In this document: in pieces, positions 8,801 through 18,477 of the stretch
How positions within the stretch are numbered: position 1 is the first letter of the stretch
Layout of the letters: each line of letters starts with the position of its first letter
NCBI GenBank assembly: GCA_005787665.1
Contig: SYAB01000411.1
Coordinates: forward strand, 1 to 23,670
Length of the DNA stretch: 23,670 nt
Source: Actinomycetota bacterium
Lineage (GTDB): Bacteria; Actinomycetota; Actinomycetes; Mycobacteriales; Mycobacteriaceae
Reading direction: 5' to 3'
Position numbers and translations under genes: made by a program
The notes under the pieces: model-generated
Told to the model about the DNA's origin: nothing
What the model saw: the letters and a program-made list of their open reading frames with translations, nothing else
Databases searched by the model: none

Positions 8801-11800
8801 GTGCCAGCGTGCTCGGCAGTAGAACCGACGTGGCATCGGCTCGCGCAGATCAACCTGGCCGTAGCGCAACGGCAGGAACAGGTCGGACACGCCCTGTTCG
8901 GCGGCAAGCACCGCCGGGAAGGCCGGGAACGCCACCCCGGTGCACAGATCCAGCAGCACGGGGTGGATGGGCTCGCTGCCCAGGTGCTCGGCGAGTTCCG
9001 CGCCGACGGAGATGTCACCGATCGCCTCCCCCGAGCCGACCCACAACGACTTCAGCGAGGTCGACCAGGTGGGGCCCCACATCAGTTCCATATCGCCGAA
9101 GATCTCGAACAACTGCTGTGGGTTGGTGCGGGTCAACCGTTCGGTCGCCTCGTCGATCGGCTCCTCGGGTGCCGGCGCGTCATCGGGGCGTGGTCCGGTG
9201 CGGATCGTTCCGTCGGCGTTGAGCGACCATTCGGCATCGCGCGCCCCGTAGGGTCGGCTGTGCACCCGGAATGTCCAACCCTCTTCGGAGTCCAAGGGGT
9301 GCAACGTCAGTTGGACTTCACGAGAAGCCTTCTCCGGCAAAATGATCGGTTCGTAGAAGAAGACCTCCTGGACCCGTGCCGGTGCTCCTACCGCGGCCAG
9401 TGCCATGGACGCGTAGGTTGCCCCCGGAACGACCACCGTGCCGTAGATGACATGGTGGGCCAGCCAGGGTTGCGTCCGCACCGACAACACTGTGCTGTAG
9501 ACGGTGTCACCTGAGGCCAGATCCTTCGCGCTGTCCAGGATTCCCGACATCCGTGCGCCGTCGACACCCCCGCCGGAGAAGCCGGAGGCCTTCGGCCAGT
9601 AGCGGTGGCGCTGGAATGGGTAGGTGGGCAGTTGCAGCTTCGCGGCGGCGGCGTGTTGCCGAGCGGCGAAAGTGGGCCGGTGTCCGCGCACATAGGCCGC
9701 GGCCAGCGCTTCGCTCATCTGGCGCTGGGCGTTGGCGCCCTTGCGGAGGGACACGATCGTGCTCGGCGTGGGCGCGGAGTCCGGCCAGATCTGCAGGGCG
9801 GCGGCGGTGAGGATCGGTTGCGGGCCGATCTCCATCAATACCGAGCAGCCCAACGCCGCCACCGCGGAGACGCTTTCGGTGAACTGCACCGGCTGGCGGG
9901 AGTGTCTGCGCCAGTACTGGGCGTTCAGCGGGGTTTCGGTGGTCAGTACCGCGCCCGTCCTGTTGCAGACCAGCGGCAGGGTGGGCGCCGTGAAAGCGAA
10001 TTGGCCTGCGAAGGACTCGAACTCGTCGAGGACCGGTTCGAGCAGCTCGGAGTGGAAGGCGTGCGATGTCTCCAGCCACGTGCAGCGGGTGCCGTCCTGG
10101 CTGCAGACGGCGACGATCCGCTCGAGGTCCTCTCCGGGACCTGACAACACCGTGTTGCGACCGTTGTAGGCGCCGACCGAGACCAGCGGGAAGTCCTCGG
10201 CCGCTGCCACCACATATTCCGGGTCGGCGAATACCGCGACCATGCGGCCGCCCGCCGGCAGGCTGCCGAACAGCCGCCCCCGTTCGGCGATCAGCCGGGC
10301 CCCGTCCTCGAGGCTGAACACGCCCGCCACGCAGGCGGCGGCGTACTGCCCGACACTGTGGCCCAGCACCACATCGGGCTCGATGCCCCAGGACTGCCAC
10401 AACCGGGCCAGGCCCATCTCGACGGCGAAGATCGCCGGTTGGGCAAAAGACGTGTGCCGCAACGTTTCCGCGGCCTCGCGATCATCGGACAGCAGTACCT
10501 CGAGCAGCGGACGCGGCAGGATCGGATCGACGGCCTGAGCGCAGCGTCGCACGGTGTCGGCGAAGACCGGTTCGGTGTCGAACAATTCCCGTGCCATACC
10601 GGGGTACTGACTGCCCTGGCCGGGGAAGAACCAGGCGGTGTTGGGCGGGTCGGTGCACTCGCCGCGCAGCACGCCCGGTCGTTGCCGATTGGCGACCAGG
10701 TCCTCGAGCAGCAGCTGTGCCTCGGGCACCGTGCTGGCCACCAGCGCAGCCCGGTGCTCGAAGTGTGACCGGCCGGCCCCGGCGGCGAAGCATACGTCGG
10801 CGATCGCGGCCTCGGGGTTCTCCTCGAACCAGGACAGGTAGCGGTGCGCCAGAGCGATCAGACCCGACGAGGAGCGCGCCGACAGTGGCAGCACGCTCCA
10901 GGGTTCGTGGGGGACACCGGTCGGGTCGGTGTTGGCGGGGTCGGTGCTGTCGGGGACGTCAGGTCGCGGCGCCTCCTCGATCAGCACATGGGCGTTGGTG
11001 CCGGTGAAGCCGAATGAACTGACACCGGCACGCCGCGGCCGGCCCTCCGGGTGCCAGGGCCGCGGGGCGTCCACGACCTGAACCGGTAGCGAGTCCCAGG
11101 GGATGTGCGGGGACGGATGATGGAAGTGCAGGTTCTGCGGAAGCAGTTCATGCTGCAGCGACAAGACGACTTTGATCAGACCGGCGACGCCGGCCGCCGA
11201 TTCCAGATGCCCGACATTGGTTTTCGCCGTTCCCATCAGCAGCGGCCGATGCGGATCACGTCCCTCGCCGTAGACCGCGGCCGCGGCCTGCACCTCGATC
11301 GGGTCGCCCAACGGTGTGCCGGTGCCGTGTGCTTCCAGATAGTCGACATCGGGACCGGTCAGACCGGCGCGGGTCAACGCCGCCCGGATCAGGCGTTGTT
11401 GAGCGCCGCCATTCGGCACCGTCAGGCCGCTGGAGGCGCCGTCCTGGTTGACCGCGCTGCTGCGGATGACCGCGCAGATCCGGTCGCCGTCCCGCTGGGC
11501 GTCGCTGAGCCGTTTGAGCACCAACACACCGCAGCCCTCGCCCCGCACGTACCCGTCGGCGTCGGCGTCGAAGGTCTTGCACCGTCCATCGGGTGAGAGC
11601 ATCCGAGCCCGCGAGGCGGCAACCATGGACGCCGGGCTGAGCAGGACGTTGACCCCGCCGGCGAGGGCCATATCGCAATCGCCGGAGCGCAGGGCCTGAG
11701 CGGCCTGGTGGACCGCGACCAGCGAGGAACTGCATGCGGTGTCCATCGCCACCGCCGGCCCCTCCAGGCCGAGGGTGAAGGCGACCCGGCCGGCGACGGC

Positions 11801-14800
11801 GTTGAGCGCATTGCCGGTGATGAAGTACGCCTCCAGGTTCTCTACCGAATCCCCGGACATCAGGTGGGCGTACTCGTTGGCGCCGACTCCCACGAAGACG
11901 CCGGTCTGGCTACCGCGCAGCGACGCCGGGGAGTACCCGGCCCGCTCGAGACCTTCCCAGGCGACCTCCAACATCAGACGCTGCTGAGGATCGATCCAGA
12001 TGGCCTCGCGCGGCGAGATACCGAAGAACTCCGGATCGAACTCGTCGACCCGTTCGAGGTAGCCACCCTCGCGGGTGTAGATCTTGCCCGGGGTCTGCTG
12101 GTCGGGGTCGTAGAACTCGTCGACGTCGAAGCGGTCCTCGGGAATCTCCCGGATGGCGTCCACCCCGCCCGACAGCACCTGCCAGTACGCGTCGGGGTCT
12201 GGGGCGCCCGGGAAGCGGCAGGCCACCGCGATGATGGCGATCGGTTCGTCGCCCGCCGATGCCGAGGAAACAGCGGGTGTGACGGCGGGGGCGGCCGCTG
12301 TCCGCTCGCTGAGGTTGAGCACGTCGCTGAGCAGGTAATCCGCGACGTTGGACAGGCGCGGATGATCCATGGCGAGCGTCGCGGGCAGTTCCCGGCCGAT
12401 CGATTGCTCAAGTCTGCGGCGAAGTTCGATCGCCATCAGCGAGTCCATCCCGAGGTCGAAGAACCCGGCGTCCTCGCGGATGTCGGCCACGTCGATTCGG
12501 GTCACCTCGGCAACGGTCTCGCGAAGGAAGTCCAGCACCAGCTTGCGGCGCTGCTGTGCCGGTGCCGCGGTGAGACGGTCCACCAGCGGCGTGCGCTGCG
12601 GCAGGCTCGGGTTCTCGGATGCGGGCGCCACCGCGCGGCCGACGTCGTCGAGCAGTGGGCGGCGACCCGCCTGCAGATAGACCGGAAGGAATCGGGCCCA
12701 GTCGATCCGCGCCACCACCGACTCGGGGGTGCCGGATCCGGCCGCCACGATCGCGTCGGACATCGCGGCCAGGGCATCGGCGGCCGACAGGGTGTGCACC
12801 CCGCGCCGTTCGAGTTGCGCGCGCACGTCCTGGTCGACCATTCCGTCGGCCTCCCCGGTCGACCAGGGCCCGAAGTTGATGCTGACCGCAGGCACTCCGC
12901 GCTCACGCAGTCTCCAGGTCAACCCGTCGAGATAGGCGTTGGCGGCGCAGTAGGCGCTCTGCCCGAAGCTGCCCCATACCGAGGAGATCGAGGAGATGGT
13001 CAGGAAGAAGTCCAGGTCCAGGTCCGGGGCGGCCTCCCCGAGATGCCAAGCACCCCAAACCTTTCCGGCGAATACCCGATCCAGCTCAGTCGCGTCCAGC
13101 GACGCCAGTGGGGTGGTCGAATTCTCGCCGGCCGCGTGGACCACTCCGGCCAGGGGTGCCACGTCGGTGTGGATGGTCGCCAACAGGCGTGCCGCGTCAT
13201 GCGGGTCGGCAACGTCGGCGGTGATGACCCGGATGTCGCAGTCGGATCCCGCGCTCAGGGCCGCGATGGCGGCGCGGGTGCCGTCGTCGGGCGCACGGCG
13301 ACTGGTCAGCACCAGGTGGCGGGCGCCTCGCGCGGCCAGATGCGCGGCGATCTCCAGCCCGATTCCCCCCAGGCCGCCGGTGATGAGATAGCTTGCGCCA
13401 GGGCGCAATCGAAGACCGTCCGAGTTCTGCCGGCCGGTCCGGCGGACCAGGCGCGGGACATAGACGCCGCCTGGGCGTAACGCGATCTGATCATCGCCGG
13501 GCGAAGGGTCGCCGATATGACGGATGAGTAGCGCCCACTCGCCGGGTTCCCCGACGGACATGTCCGCCAGCCCGCCCCACACCCGCGGGTACTCCAGCGC
13601 AGCGGCCCGGCAGAAGCCCCACAGGCTGGTCTGTTCCGGTAGCACGGTGTCGCCGTCGATCACACGTTGCGCGCCCCGGGTGACCACCCAGACCGAGCCC
13701 GGCAGATCGGCTGCGGCGGCCGCCCGGAAAAGCCGCTGGGTGCCGCCGAGGACACGGTGCTGCATGCGAAGCAGGGATCGCATCGACCCGTCCGAGCCCG
13801 ATACCGGTTCGAGGGCGCCGACGTGCAGGATGTGCACGGTGGACGCGTCCTGCGTCACCGCACGCAACTCGGCGACCAGTGCCTTTTCGTCGTCGTCGGA
13901 TCCCGGCAACCCGATTGCGCGGGCCCGCCTGCCGCCGATGGTGAGCGTATCCGCAACCGGCCCGGCGGCGTCGCCCACGATCAACCACAGCGGATCGGCG
14001 CCGTACTCCCCGGCCGAGGCAGGTACTGTCGGTCGCCAGCGGACTTCGTAACGGAGGCCGTCGGCGTCGATCTCCGCCGGTCGGCCGGGGCGGACCCGGT
14101 GCTCGGCGAACCAGTACTGGCGATGCTCGAATGCGTAGCCCGGTAGGTCCAGAGCACCAGCCGGCCCGGTGACGACGTCGAAGTCGGGCAGGTGGCCCGC
14201 GACGTAGAGGCCTGCCAGCGCTTCGGTGATCTGGCGGTGGTCGGCGCGGTTCCGGCGTAGCGATGCGACGACTTTGGGAGCGCTGGCCGGGTCCGGCCAG
14301 GCCCTCAGCGCCGTGGGGGCCAGCACCGGTTGCGGGCCGACCTCGAGCAGCATCGTGCAACCGAGTTCGGCCAGCGTCGCAACCCCTCGGGCGAATTGCA
14401 CGGGCTGCCGTGCGTGCCGGCGCCAGTAGGCGCCATCCAGCGTCGCAGTGCGGCCCAGGGCGGCTCCGGTCCGGTTGCAGATCAGAATTCTTTGCGGCGG
14501 GCCGAATTCGATGCTGTCGGCGTAGTGCTCGAATGCGTCTAGCGCCGGATCCAGCAACGCCGAGTGGAAGGCGTGGCTGGTGTCGAGCCAGTCGCACCGG
14601 ATGCCGTCGGCGCTCAGACGTGCCACCGCCCGTTCCAGGTCGGCGCCCGGCCCGGACAGCACGGTGTTGGCGCCGTTGTACGCGGCAACCGAGAGACTGG
14701 GAAACTCGTCGGGCAGTCGCTCGACGCGGTCCGGGTCGGTGAAGATCGCCGCCATCCGGCCGCCGGCGGGCTCGGCGCCGAAGAGGCGCCCGCGCTCGGC

Positions 14801-16780
14801 GAGGAGCCGGGCACCGTCCTCGAGGCTGAACACCCCCGCCACGCACGCCGCCGCGTACTGACCCACACTGTGGCCCATCACCACGTCGGGCTCGAAACCC
14901 CAGGACTGCCAGAGTCGGGCCAGGCCCATCTCGACGGCGAATATCGCAGGTTGGGCGTAGTGGGTCTGCTGCAAGGTCGCCGCGGCATCCGGCCCGCCGT
15001 CCACGTCGAAGACGATGTCCAGCAGGGGGCGTTTCAGGATGCCGCTGACCGCCTCGGCGCACCGTCGCATGGTCTCGGCGAACACCGGTTCGGTGTCGAA
15101 CAACTCGCGCGCCATCCCGATGTACTGGCTGCCCTGCCCGGGGAACAACCACGCGGTCTTGGGAGGGCCCGCACTCTCGCCGCGCACCAGGCCGGCGGAT
15201 GGCCGGTCGTCGGCCAGCGCGGCAAGCACGTCGCGGGCCGAATCGACCGAGTTCACCACGGCCGCGGCCCGGTGTTCGAAGTGCGCCCGACCCGCGCCGG
15301 CCGTCAGGCACAGGTCGGCCAGCGCAGCCCCCGGGTCATCGGCCAGGAAGTCGAGGTAGTTCCTCGCGGTCTGGGCGAGGGCGGCGGGCGTGCGAGCGGA
15401 CAGCGGCAGGATCGTGAAGTGACGCGGGTCCGCCGGTTCGGCGGGTTCGGCAACCGGAACCTGCGGAGCCTCCTCGATCACGACGTGGGCGTTCGTTCCG
15501 GAGAACCCGAAGGAACTCACACCGGCGACCCGGGGGCGGTCGCCGCGGCGCCACTCGAGAGGTTCCTCCACCACCCGCACCGGGATCCGGTCCCACGGGA
15601 TATGCGGGGACGGGTTGCGGAAGTTGAGATGCCGGGGCAGTTCGGAATGCTCCAGTGCCAGGACCACCTTGAGCACCCCGGCGACCCCGGCGGCGGCCTC
15701 GAGGTGCCCGATATTCGTCTTCGCCGAGCCGATCAGCAGGGGGTGTGCGGGGTCGCGGTCCGGGCCGAGGACGGCCGCCGCGGCCTGTACCTCGATCGGA
15801 TCGCCGAGCGAGGTTCCGGTCCCGTGCGCTTCCAGATAGTCGACCTCGGCGGCGGTCAGGCCGGCCCGTTCCAGCGCCTCGGAGATCACCCGCTGCTGGG
15901 CGATCCCGTTGGGCACCGTCAAACCGCCGGACGCGCCATCCTGGTTGACCGCACTACCGCGGATCACCGCCCGGATCCGGTCACCGTCGCGCACGGCGTC
16001 CTCGAGACGTTTGATCACCAGGACGCCGCAGCCCTCGCCGCGCACATAGCCGTCGGCCGCCGCGTCGAAGGTCTTGCAGCGACCGTCCGGCGCGAGCATC
16101 CGCGACTGCGAGAAGGTGATCATGGTGGCCGGGCTGAGCAGGACGTTGGCCCCGCCGGCCAGCGCGAGATCACACTCGCCCAGTTGCAACGCCTGACAGG
16201 CGAGGTGAATGGCCACCAACGACGAGCTGCACGCCGTGTCGACGGTGACGGCGGGCCCCTGCAGTCCCAGCCGGTAGCTGATCCGGCCCGCTCCGGCCGC
16301 GCCCGACGTGCCGATGGCCAGGTAGGCCTCGATCTCCGGGTAGGTCAGGGTGTCGGAGGCCATGCCCAGGTAGTCGTGGGTGGACAACCCGACGAAGACG
16401 CCGGTTCTGGTGTTCGCCAACGCCGTCGGCGCGGTGCCGGAGTGCTCGACCGCCCGCCAGGCGGTCTCCAGAAGCAGTCGGTGCTGCGGATCGATGAACC
16501 CCGCTTCGCGAGCGGAGATACCGAAGAAGGGTGCGTCGAAACCGGTGACGTCATCGACGAAGCCGGCCCGGCGGCTGACGACCTTTCCGGGAGTGTTGGG
16601 ATCGGGGTCGAAGAACTCGTCGACATCCCACCGGTCTGCCGGCACCTCCGAGATCGCCTCCCGGCCGGAGCGCAGCACCTCCCAGTATCCGTCGGCGTCG
16701 TCGGCACCGGGCAGTCGCGCCGCATAACCGACGATCGCGAAACGGGGTGGCTGATCCGTCCGCTGTTCGCTCGTCGCCAT
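5891..16780 (-). CDS. pks: Bimodular type I polyketide synthase of trehalose polyphleate synthesis
   Basis: This 3629-residue cytoplasmic synthase is inferred to build phleic (polyunsaturated) acyl chains. Module 1: KS about 12-438 (Cys184, His319, His359); AT about 543-830 (Ser638 in GHSVGQ, HAFH at 736-739); KR about 1130-1370 (TGGLGGIG from 1134, Ser1264, Tyr1277); ACP with Ser1447. Module 2: KS about 1511-1937 (Cys1683); AT about 2047-2340 (Ser2142, HAFH 2240-2243); DH with H2443-xxx-G2447-xxxx-P2452 and Asp2611; ER about 2930-3236 (HAASGGVG 3060-3067); KR from 3249 (LDD 3337-3339, Ser3381, Tyr3394); ACP with Ser3552. HAFH in both ATs indicates malonyl-CoA. There is no loading domain, no thioesterase and no DH in module 1. 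The C-terminus ends in a Pro/Gly-rich tail. I chose the ATG at 16780 because AAGGGG (16790-16795) precedes it; an upstream in-frame start at 16840 adds 20 unlike residues. The gene is divergent from papA3. Confidence 0.95.
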   Translation of the reverse strand: MATSEQRTDQPPRFAIVGYAARLPGADDADGYWEVLRSGREAISEVPADRWDVDEFFDPDPNTPGKVVSRRAGFVDDVTGFDAPFFGISAREAGFIDPQHRLLLETAWRAVEHSGTAPTALANTRTGVFVGLSTHDYLGMASDTLTYPEIEAYLAIGTSGAAGAGRISYRLGLQGPAVTVDTACSSSLVAIHLACQALQLGECDLALAGGANVLLSPATMITFSQSRMLAPDGRCKTFDAAADGYVRGEGCGVLVIKRLEDAVRDGDRIRAVIRGSAVNQDGASGGLTVPNGIAQQRVISEALERAGLTAAEVDYLEAHGTGTSLGDPIEVQAAAAVLGPDRDPAHPLLIGSAKTNIGHLEAAAGVAGVLKVVLALEHSELPRHLNFRNPSPHIPWDRIPVRVVEEPLEWRRGDRPRVAGVSSFGFSGTNAHVVIEEAPQVPVAEPAEPADPRHFTILPLSARTPAALAQTARNYLDFLADDPGAALADLCLTAGAGRAHFEHRAAAVVNSVDSARDVLAALADDRPSAGLVRGESAGPPKTAWLFPGQGSQYIGMARELFDTEPVFAETMRRCAEAVSGILKRPLLDIVFDVDGGPDAAATLQQTHYAQPAIFAVEMGLARLWQSWGFEPDVVMGHSVGQYAAACVAGVFSLEDGARLLAERGRLFGAEPAGGRMAAIFTDPDRVERLPDEFPSLSVAAYNGANTVLSGPGADLERAVARLSADGIRCDWLDTSHAFHSALLDPALDAFEHYADSIEFGPPQRILICNRTGAALGRTATLDGAYWRRHARQPVQFARGVATLAELGCTMLLEVGPQPVLAPTALRAWPDPASAPKVVASLRRNRADHRQITEALAGLYVAGHLPDFDVVTGPAGALDLPGYAFEHRQYWFAEHRVRPGRPAEIDADGLRYEVRWRPTVPASAGEYGADPLWLIVGDAAGPVADTLTIGGRRARAIGLPGSDDDEKALVAELRAVTQDASTVHILHVGALEPVSGSDGSMRSLLRMQHRVLGGTQRLFRAAAAADLPGSVWVVTRGAQRVIDGDTVLPEQTSLWGFCRAAALEYPRVWGGLADMSVGEPGEWALLIRHIGDPSPGDDQIALRPGGVYVPRLVRRTGRQNSDGLRLRPGASYLITGGLGGIGLEIAAHLAARGARHLVLTSRRAPDDGTRAAIAALSAGSDCDIRVITADVADPHDAARLLATIHTDVAPLAGVVHAAGENSTTPLASLDATELDRVFAGKVWGAWHLGEAAPDLDLDFFLTISSISSVWGSFGQSAYCAANAYLDGLTWRLRERGVPAVSINFGPWSTGEADGMVDQDVRAQLERRGVHTLSAADALAAMSDAIVAAGSGTPESVVARIDWARFLPVYLQAGRRPLLDDVGRAVAPASENPSLPQRTPLVDRLTAAPAQQRRKLVLDFLRETVAEVTRIDVADIREDAGFFDLGMDSLMAIELRRRLEQSIGRELPATLAMDHPRLSNVADYLLSDVLNLSERTAAAPAVTPAVSSASAGDEPIAIIAVACRFPGAPDPDAYWQVLSGGVDAIREIPEDRFDVDEFYDPDQQTPGKIYTREGGYLERVDEFDPEFFGISPREAIWIDPQQRLMLEVAWEGLERAGYSPASLRGSQTGVFVGVGANEYAHLMSGDSVENLEAYFITGNALNAVAGRVAFTLGLEGPAVAMDTACSSSLVAVHQAAQALRSGDCDMALAGGVNVLLSPASMVAASRARMLSPDGRCKTFDADADGYVRGEGCGVLVLKRLSDAQRDGDRICAVIRSSAVNQDGASSGLTVPNGGAQQRLIRAALTRAGLTGPDVDYLEAHGTGTPLGDPIEVQAAAAVYGEGRDPHRPLLMGTAKTNVGHLESAAGVAGLIKVVLSLQHELLPQNLHFHHPSPHIPWDSLPVQVVDAPRPWHPEGRPRRAGVSSFGFTGTNAHVLIEEAPRPDVPDSTDPANTDPTGVPHEPWSVLPLSARSSSGLIALAHRYLSWFEENPEAAIADVCFAAGAGRSHFEHRAALVASTVPEAQLLLEDLVANRQRPGVLRGECTDPPNTAWFFPGQGSQYPGMARELFDTEPVFADTVRRCAQAVDPILPRPLLEVLLSDDREAAETLRHTSFAQPAIFAVEMGLARLWQSWGIEPDVVLGHSVGQYAAACVAGVFSLEDGARLIAERGRLFGSLPAGGRMVAVFADPEYVVAAAEDFPLVSVGAYNGRNTVLSGPGEDLERIVAVCSQDGTRCTWLETSHAFHSELLEPVLDEFESFAGQFAFTAPTLPLVCNRTGAVLTTETPLNAQYWRRHSRQPVQFTESVSAVAALGCSVLMEIGPQPILTAAALQIWPDSAPTPSTIVSLRKGANAQRQMSEALAAAYVRGHRPTFAARQHAAAAKLQLPTYPFQRHRYWPKASGFSGGGVDGARMSGILDSAKDLASGDTVYSTVLSVRTQPWLAHHVIYGTVVVPGATYASMALAAVGAPARVQEVFFYEPIILPEKASREVQLTLHPLDSEEGWTFRVHSRPYGARDAEWSLNADGTIRTGPRPDDAPAPEEPIDEATERLTRTNPQQLFEIFGDMELMWGPTWSTSLKSLWVGSGEAIGDISVGAELAEHLGSEPIHPVLLDLCTGVAFPAFPAVLAAEQGVSDLFLPLRYGQVDLREPMPRRFYCRARWHAGGVDTETQVFDIDFLDQGGRRLGGITEFTVKRAPREALLRGLGGDATRMLYTLGWHEAPTPVAEPQSTDGTWLIAGFDELTAAVPGAVRIEAAADPDSWRRAIGDAADHGRPVTGIVWRSATRPDADGPTEVLAVRLEAEIAGLLSAAQGVLSADQPNLPGGLWIVTERAVATEPGEPVDPVNAALWGIGRTVVAEQPALRCRLVDVDSSAGDAAGWLAGVLGTPVAESELAVRQDKVLVPRLLHWARSGQLPMPRSDDYVLAPTERGAIDNLRLTEAQVLPPASNEVQVRVEAAGLNFRDVLNVLGLYPGDPGPIGGDLCGVVTETGPDVTGLQVGQRVFGSMQGAFASRLNVPAQLLAPVPDGVNPVGAATLPAAALTARLAFDWAKLKPGDRVLIHAASGGVGMAAIQLARHHGATVFATASAHKRATLREMGVEFVYDSRTTDFADQILADTGGAGVDVVLNSLTNDGFIEATVRATAEGGRFAEIAKRDIWTPEQMAVVRPDIDYGVIALDVTMMTDPAHIQKLMAELSEGLAKGEWAPVPAEIYPLTEARTAFRRMQQARHIGKIVVQMPTPLAPRTDRSYLLTGGLGALGLHTAAYLAQLGAGDIVLTSRRAPDTEAEQAIAAITERFHCRIHVFSADIGDESETAALVERIRAELPPLAGVMHLAGVLDDALIPQQSLERFRTTLRPKAIGAHHLHRLTRDDDLDFFIMYSSASAVLGSPSQANYACANAFLDGLVAHRRSQGLPATAANFGPWGRGGMASSQAAVANLSAQGMMPLEPSAALAALGEVVRHGTAQATVLKANWQRTAKVLGGIRPPLLDQVLPTGDGEAAGDSELLRRLQETPVAQRAGFITEFLQREVQGFLRLAQPPAAGSRFLDLGTDSLMAVELRNRLYGQFGGKFDISPTAVFDYPTIGELAEHLVSQLPESDTVPPGGTGTQPDTVPPGDPAGGVPAPGPPPA
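5936..5989 (-). repeat. Pro/Gly-rich repeat in the Pks C-terminal tail
   Basis: Encoded residues 3598-3603 and 3610-3615 are both DTVPPG, within a Pro/Gly/Thr-rich tail that follows the last ACP and ends the protein. It looks like a disordered linker. Its function is unknown; a docking or spacer role is possible. Confidence 0.6.
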
Positions 16781-16866
16781 GTGGACGGACCCCTTGCTTC
16801 GCCCGGTGTGATACTCCGCCGGGAATCCCGCAGGCACCACGCGGCTCTCCGAATTGGCCCAGCGGA

Positions 16867-16889
16867 GGCCGGCTCATCTCCTGCCGGCC
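16867..16889. repeat. 7-bp inverted repeat between pks and papA3
   Basis: GGCCGGC (16867-16873) and GCCGGCC (16883-16889) are exact reverse complements around nine bases (TCATCTCCT). It lies mid-way in the divergent region, where an operator could control both directions. GC-rich DNA makes such repeats by chance, so the regulatory role is tentative. Confidence 0.4.
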
Positions 16890-17040
16890 AGTATCGCACG
16901 GTTGCTGACGGGGGTGTTGCCCAGACCCGTTCCGGTCGGGCGCCTGCGCCGACGGGGTGGACGCCGGGGGGCGACTATCTTGGAGCCCGAGCGCGGCGTC
17001 GCGCGCGGGTCGTGGTGGGGCGTGACAGCCGTTCGCAGCC

Positions 17041-17048
17041 GGGAGGGG
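17041..17048 (+). promoter_or_regulatory. Ribosome binding site that supports the papA3 TTG start
   Basis: GGGAGGGG lies four bases before the TTG at 17053. No ATG or GTG in the same frame is equally well placed, so this site decides the start. Confidence 0.65.
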
Positions 17049-17052
17049 AACC

Positions 17053-18474
17053 TTGCAGATCGGGAAGATCACCGTCGGTACGGTCGACGACTGGTCGCCG
17101 AGTGCGGGCGTGCTGATTTCCTGGCACCCGACCCAAGCGGCGAAGGAGAAGGCGCTCGCGGCGCCGGTCAGCCCGGTTCCGGTCAGCTTCATGCAGGCAC
17201 AGCACATCCGCGGGGTGTATCACCAGGACGCCGCGGGATTGGACTACTCCAGGCAGATCATCGCCACCTGCGAAGTCCCCGGGCAGTGCGATATCTCGGC
17301 GATGAACCACGCCATCAACGCCTACCTGCGGCGGCACGACACCTACCGCAGCTGGTTCGAATACGACGGCGACGGAGAAATCGGCCGACGCACCATGGTC
17401 GATCCCGAGGAGATCGAATTCGAGCCGGTCAATCACGGCGAGATGAGTGCCGAAGACGCACGTAAGCACATGGTGGACATACCGACGCCGATGGAATGGG
17501 GCTGCTTTTCCTTCGGCATCGTTCAAAGTGACGATCACTTCGACTTCTACGCCAGCATCGACCATGTTCATGGTGATGCCGCGCTGATCGGCATCACCAT
17601 GCTCGAGGCCCACGGCATGTACACCTCGCTGACCCTGACCGGGCAGCCGATGGCGCTGCCGGATGCCGGCAGTTTCGACGAGTTCTGCGTACAGGAGCGT
17701 GCGGCGAACTCGGCACTGACCGTCGACTCTCCCGAGGTTCAGGCCTGGATCGAGTTTGCTGAGAACAATGGCGGCACCTTGCCGGAGTTCCCGCTGCCGC
17801 TGGGGAACGCCCTCGAGCCGACCGCCGCTCAGATGTCCGGAGAGATGATCATGGACGCCGAGCAGACAGGGCGTTTCGAGGCTGCCTGCGCCGCGACCGG
17901 AGTGCGTTTCGTCGGCGGTCTGTTCGCCTGCAGCGCCAAGGTCGAACACGAGTTGACCGGGGCCGTCACGTACTACGGGCTCACCCCCCGCGACACCCGG
18001 CGGACGTCGGACAACTTCTCCACGCAGGGGTGGTTCACCGGTCTGGTACCGATCACGGTGCCGATCGCCGCGACCTCGTTCGGGGAGGCCGCCTGGGCGG
18101 CCCAGGAGTCGTTCGACTCGGGCCAGAAGCTGGCGCGGGTTCCCTACTACCGGGTGCTCGAACTGGCTCCCTGGCTGGAGACGCCGCGCCCCAATTTTCC
18201 GGTCGCCAACTTCCTGCACGGCAAGGCGGCCCCCCTCAACGCCATCCTCGCCGCGACCGATTTGGGCTACTCCAACAACATCGGGATCTACTCCGACGGC
18301 CGGTTCTCCTACCAGCTGACCATCTATATCTTCCTCTACGACGCCGGAACCGCGATGGCGGTACTCGGGCCGGACAATCCCGTCGCCCGGAAGTCGATCG
18401 CCCGGTACATCGAGGCGATGGCGTCGGTATGTCGGCAGGTCGCGGAGTGCGGCGACTGGGGCCGTGGTGTCTAG
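17053..18474 (+). CDS. papA3: PapA3 polyketide-associated acyltransferase (diacyltrehalose synthesis)
   Basis: PapA enzymes transfer acyl chains from a synthase or CoA to trehalose. In the TPP pathway PapA3 forms the diacyltrehalose precursor on the cytoplasmic side. The 473-residue protein has the condensation-type catalytic motif HxxxD as HVHGD, with His171 and Asp175. Late in the protein a TDLGYSNNIGIY stretch matches the region of the structural DFGW-like motif in this superfamily. The start is TTG at 17053, supported by GGGAGGGG just upstream; the protein then begins MQIGKITVG, similar to other PapA proteins. It ends three bases before mmpL10, so the two are probably cotranscribed. It is divergent from pks, which would supply its acyl donor. 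PapA1/PapA2-type specificity (sulfolipid) is less likely, because the surrounding gene set matches the TPP cluster. Confidence 0.92.
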   Translation: MQIGKITVGTVDDWSPSAGVLISWHPTQAAKEKALAAPVSPVPVSFMQAQHIRGVYHQDAAGLDYSRQIIATCEVPGQCDISAMNHAINAYLRRHDTYRSWFEYDGDGEIGRRTMVDPEEIEFEPVNHGEMSAEDARKHMVDIPTPMEWGCFSFGIVQSDDHFDFYASIDHVHGDAALIGITMLEAHGMYTSLTLTGQPMALPDAGSFDEFCVQERAANSALTVDSPEVQAWIEFAENNGGTLPEFPLPLGNALEPTAAQMSGEMIMDAEQTGRFEAACAATGVRFVGGLFACSAKVEHELTGAVTYYGLTPRDTRRTSDNFSTQGWFTGLVPITVPIAATSFGEAAWAAQESFDSGQKLARVPYYRVLELAPWLETPRPNFPVANFLHGKAAPLNAILAATDLGYSNNIGIYSDGRFSYQLTIYIFLYDAGTAMAVLGPDNPVARKSIARYIEAMASVCRQVAECGDWGRGV

Positions 18475-18477
18475 GTC

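Larger units (their letters stand above)
16781..17052. promoter_or_regulatory. Divergent pks / papA3 control region
   Basis: This 272-base gene-free region must hold the promoters for both arms of the TPP locus. I see the pks ribosome site AAGGGG (16790-16795, minus). An 11-base near-palindrome CGGGA-A-TCCCG sits at 16820-16830. A perfect 7-bp inverted repeat lies at 16867-16889. A possible papA3 -10 hexamer TATCTT is at 16976-16981, without a good -35. The papA3 ribosome site is at 17041-17048. No small ORF or RNA is convincing. The TTAC-N6-GTAA core of the left-hand genes is absent, so regulation is probably separate. Confidence 0.6.

Noticed and set aside
6398..9514. Long open frame (1038 codons) on the plus strand opposite pks
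   Set aside because: It is antisense to conserved AT/DH/ER/KR coding sequence, its product is Arg/Gly/His-rich without any domain, and such shadows are normal in GC-rich DNA.
11708..13480. 590-codon plus-strand open frame opposite pks
   Set aside because: It is the complement of module 1 KR/ACP and KS2; no domain, no ribosome site, shadow composition.
14564..17116. 850-codon plus-strand open frame spanning pks and the papA3 start
   Set aside because: It covers conserved KS1/AT1 in antisense and overlaps papA3; the composition is that of a shadow frame.
16975..18219. 414-codon minus-strand open frame opposite papA3
   Set aside because: papA3 has clear family motifs; the opposite frame is low-complexity Arg/Gly/Val-rich and matches no family.
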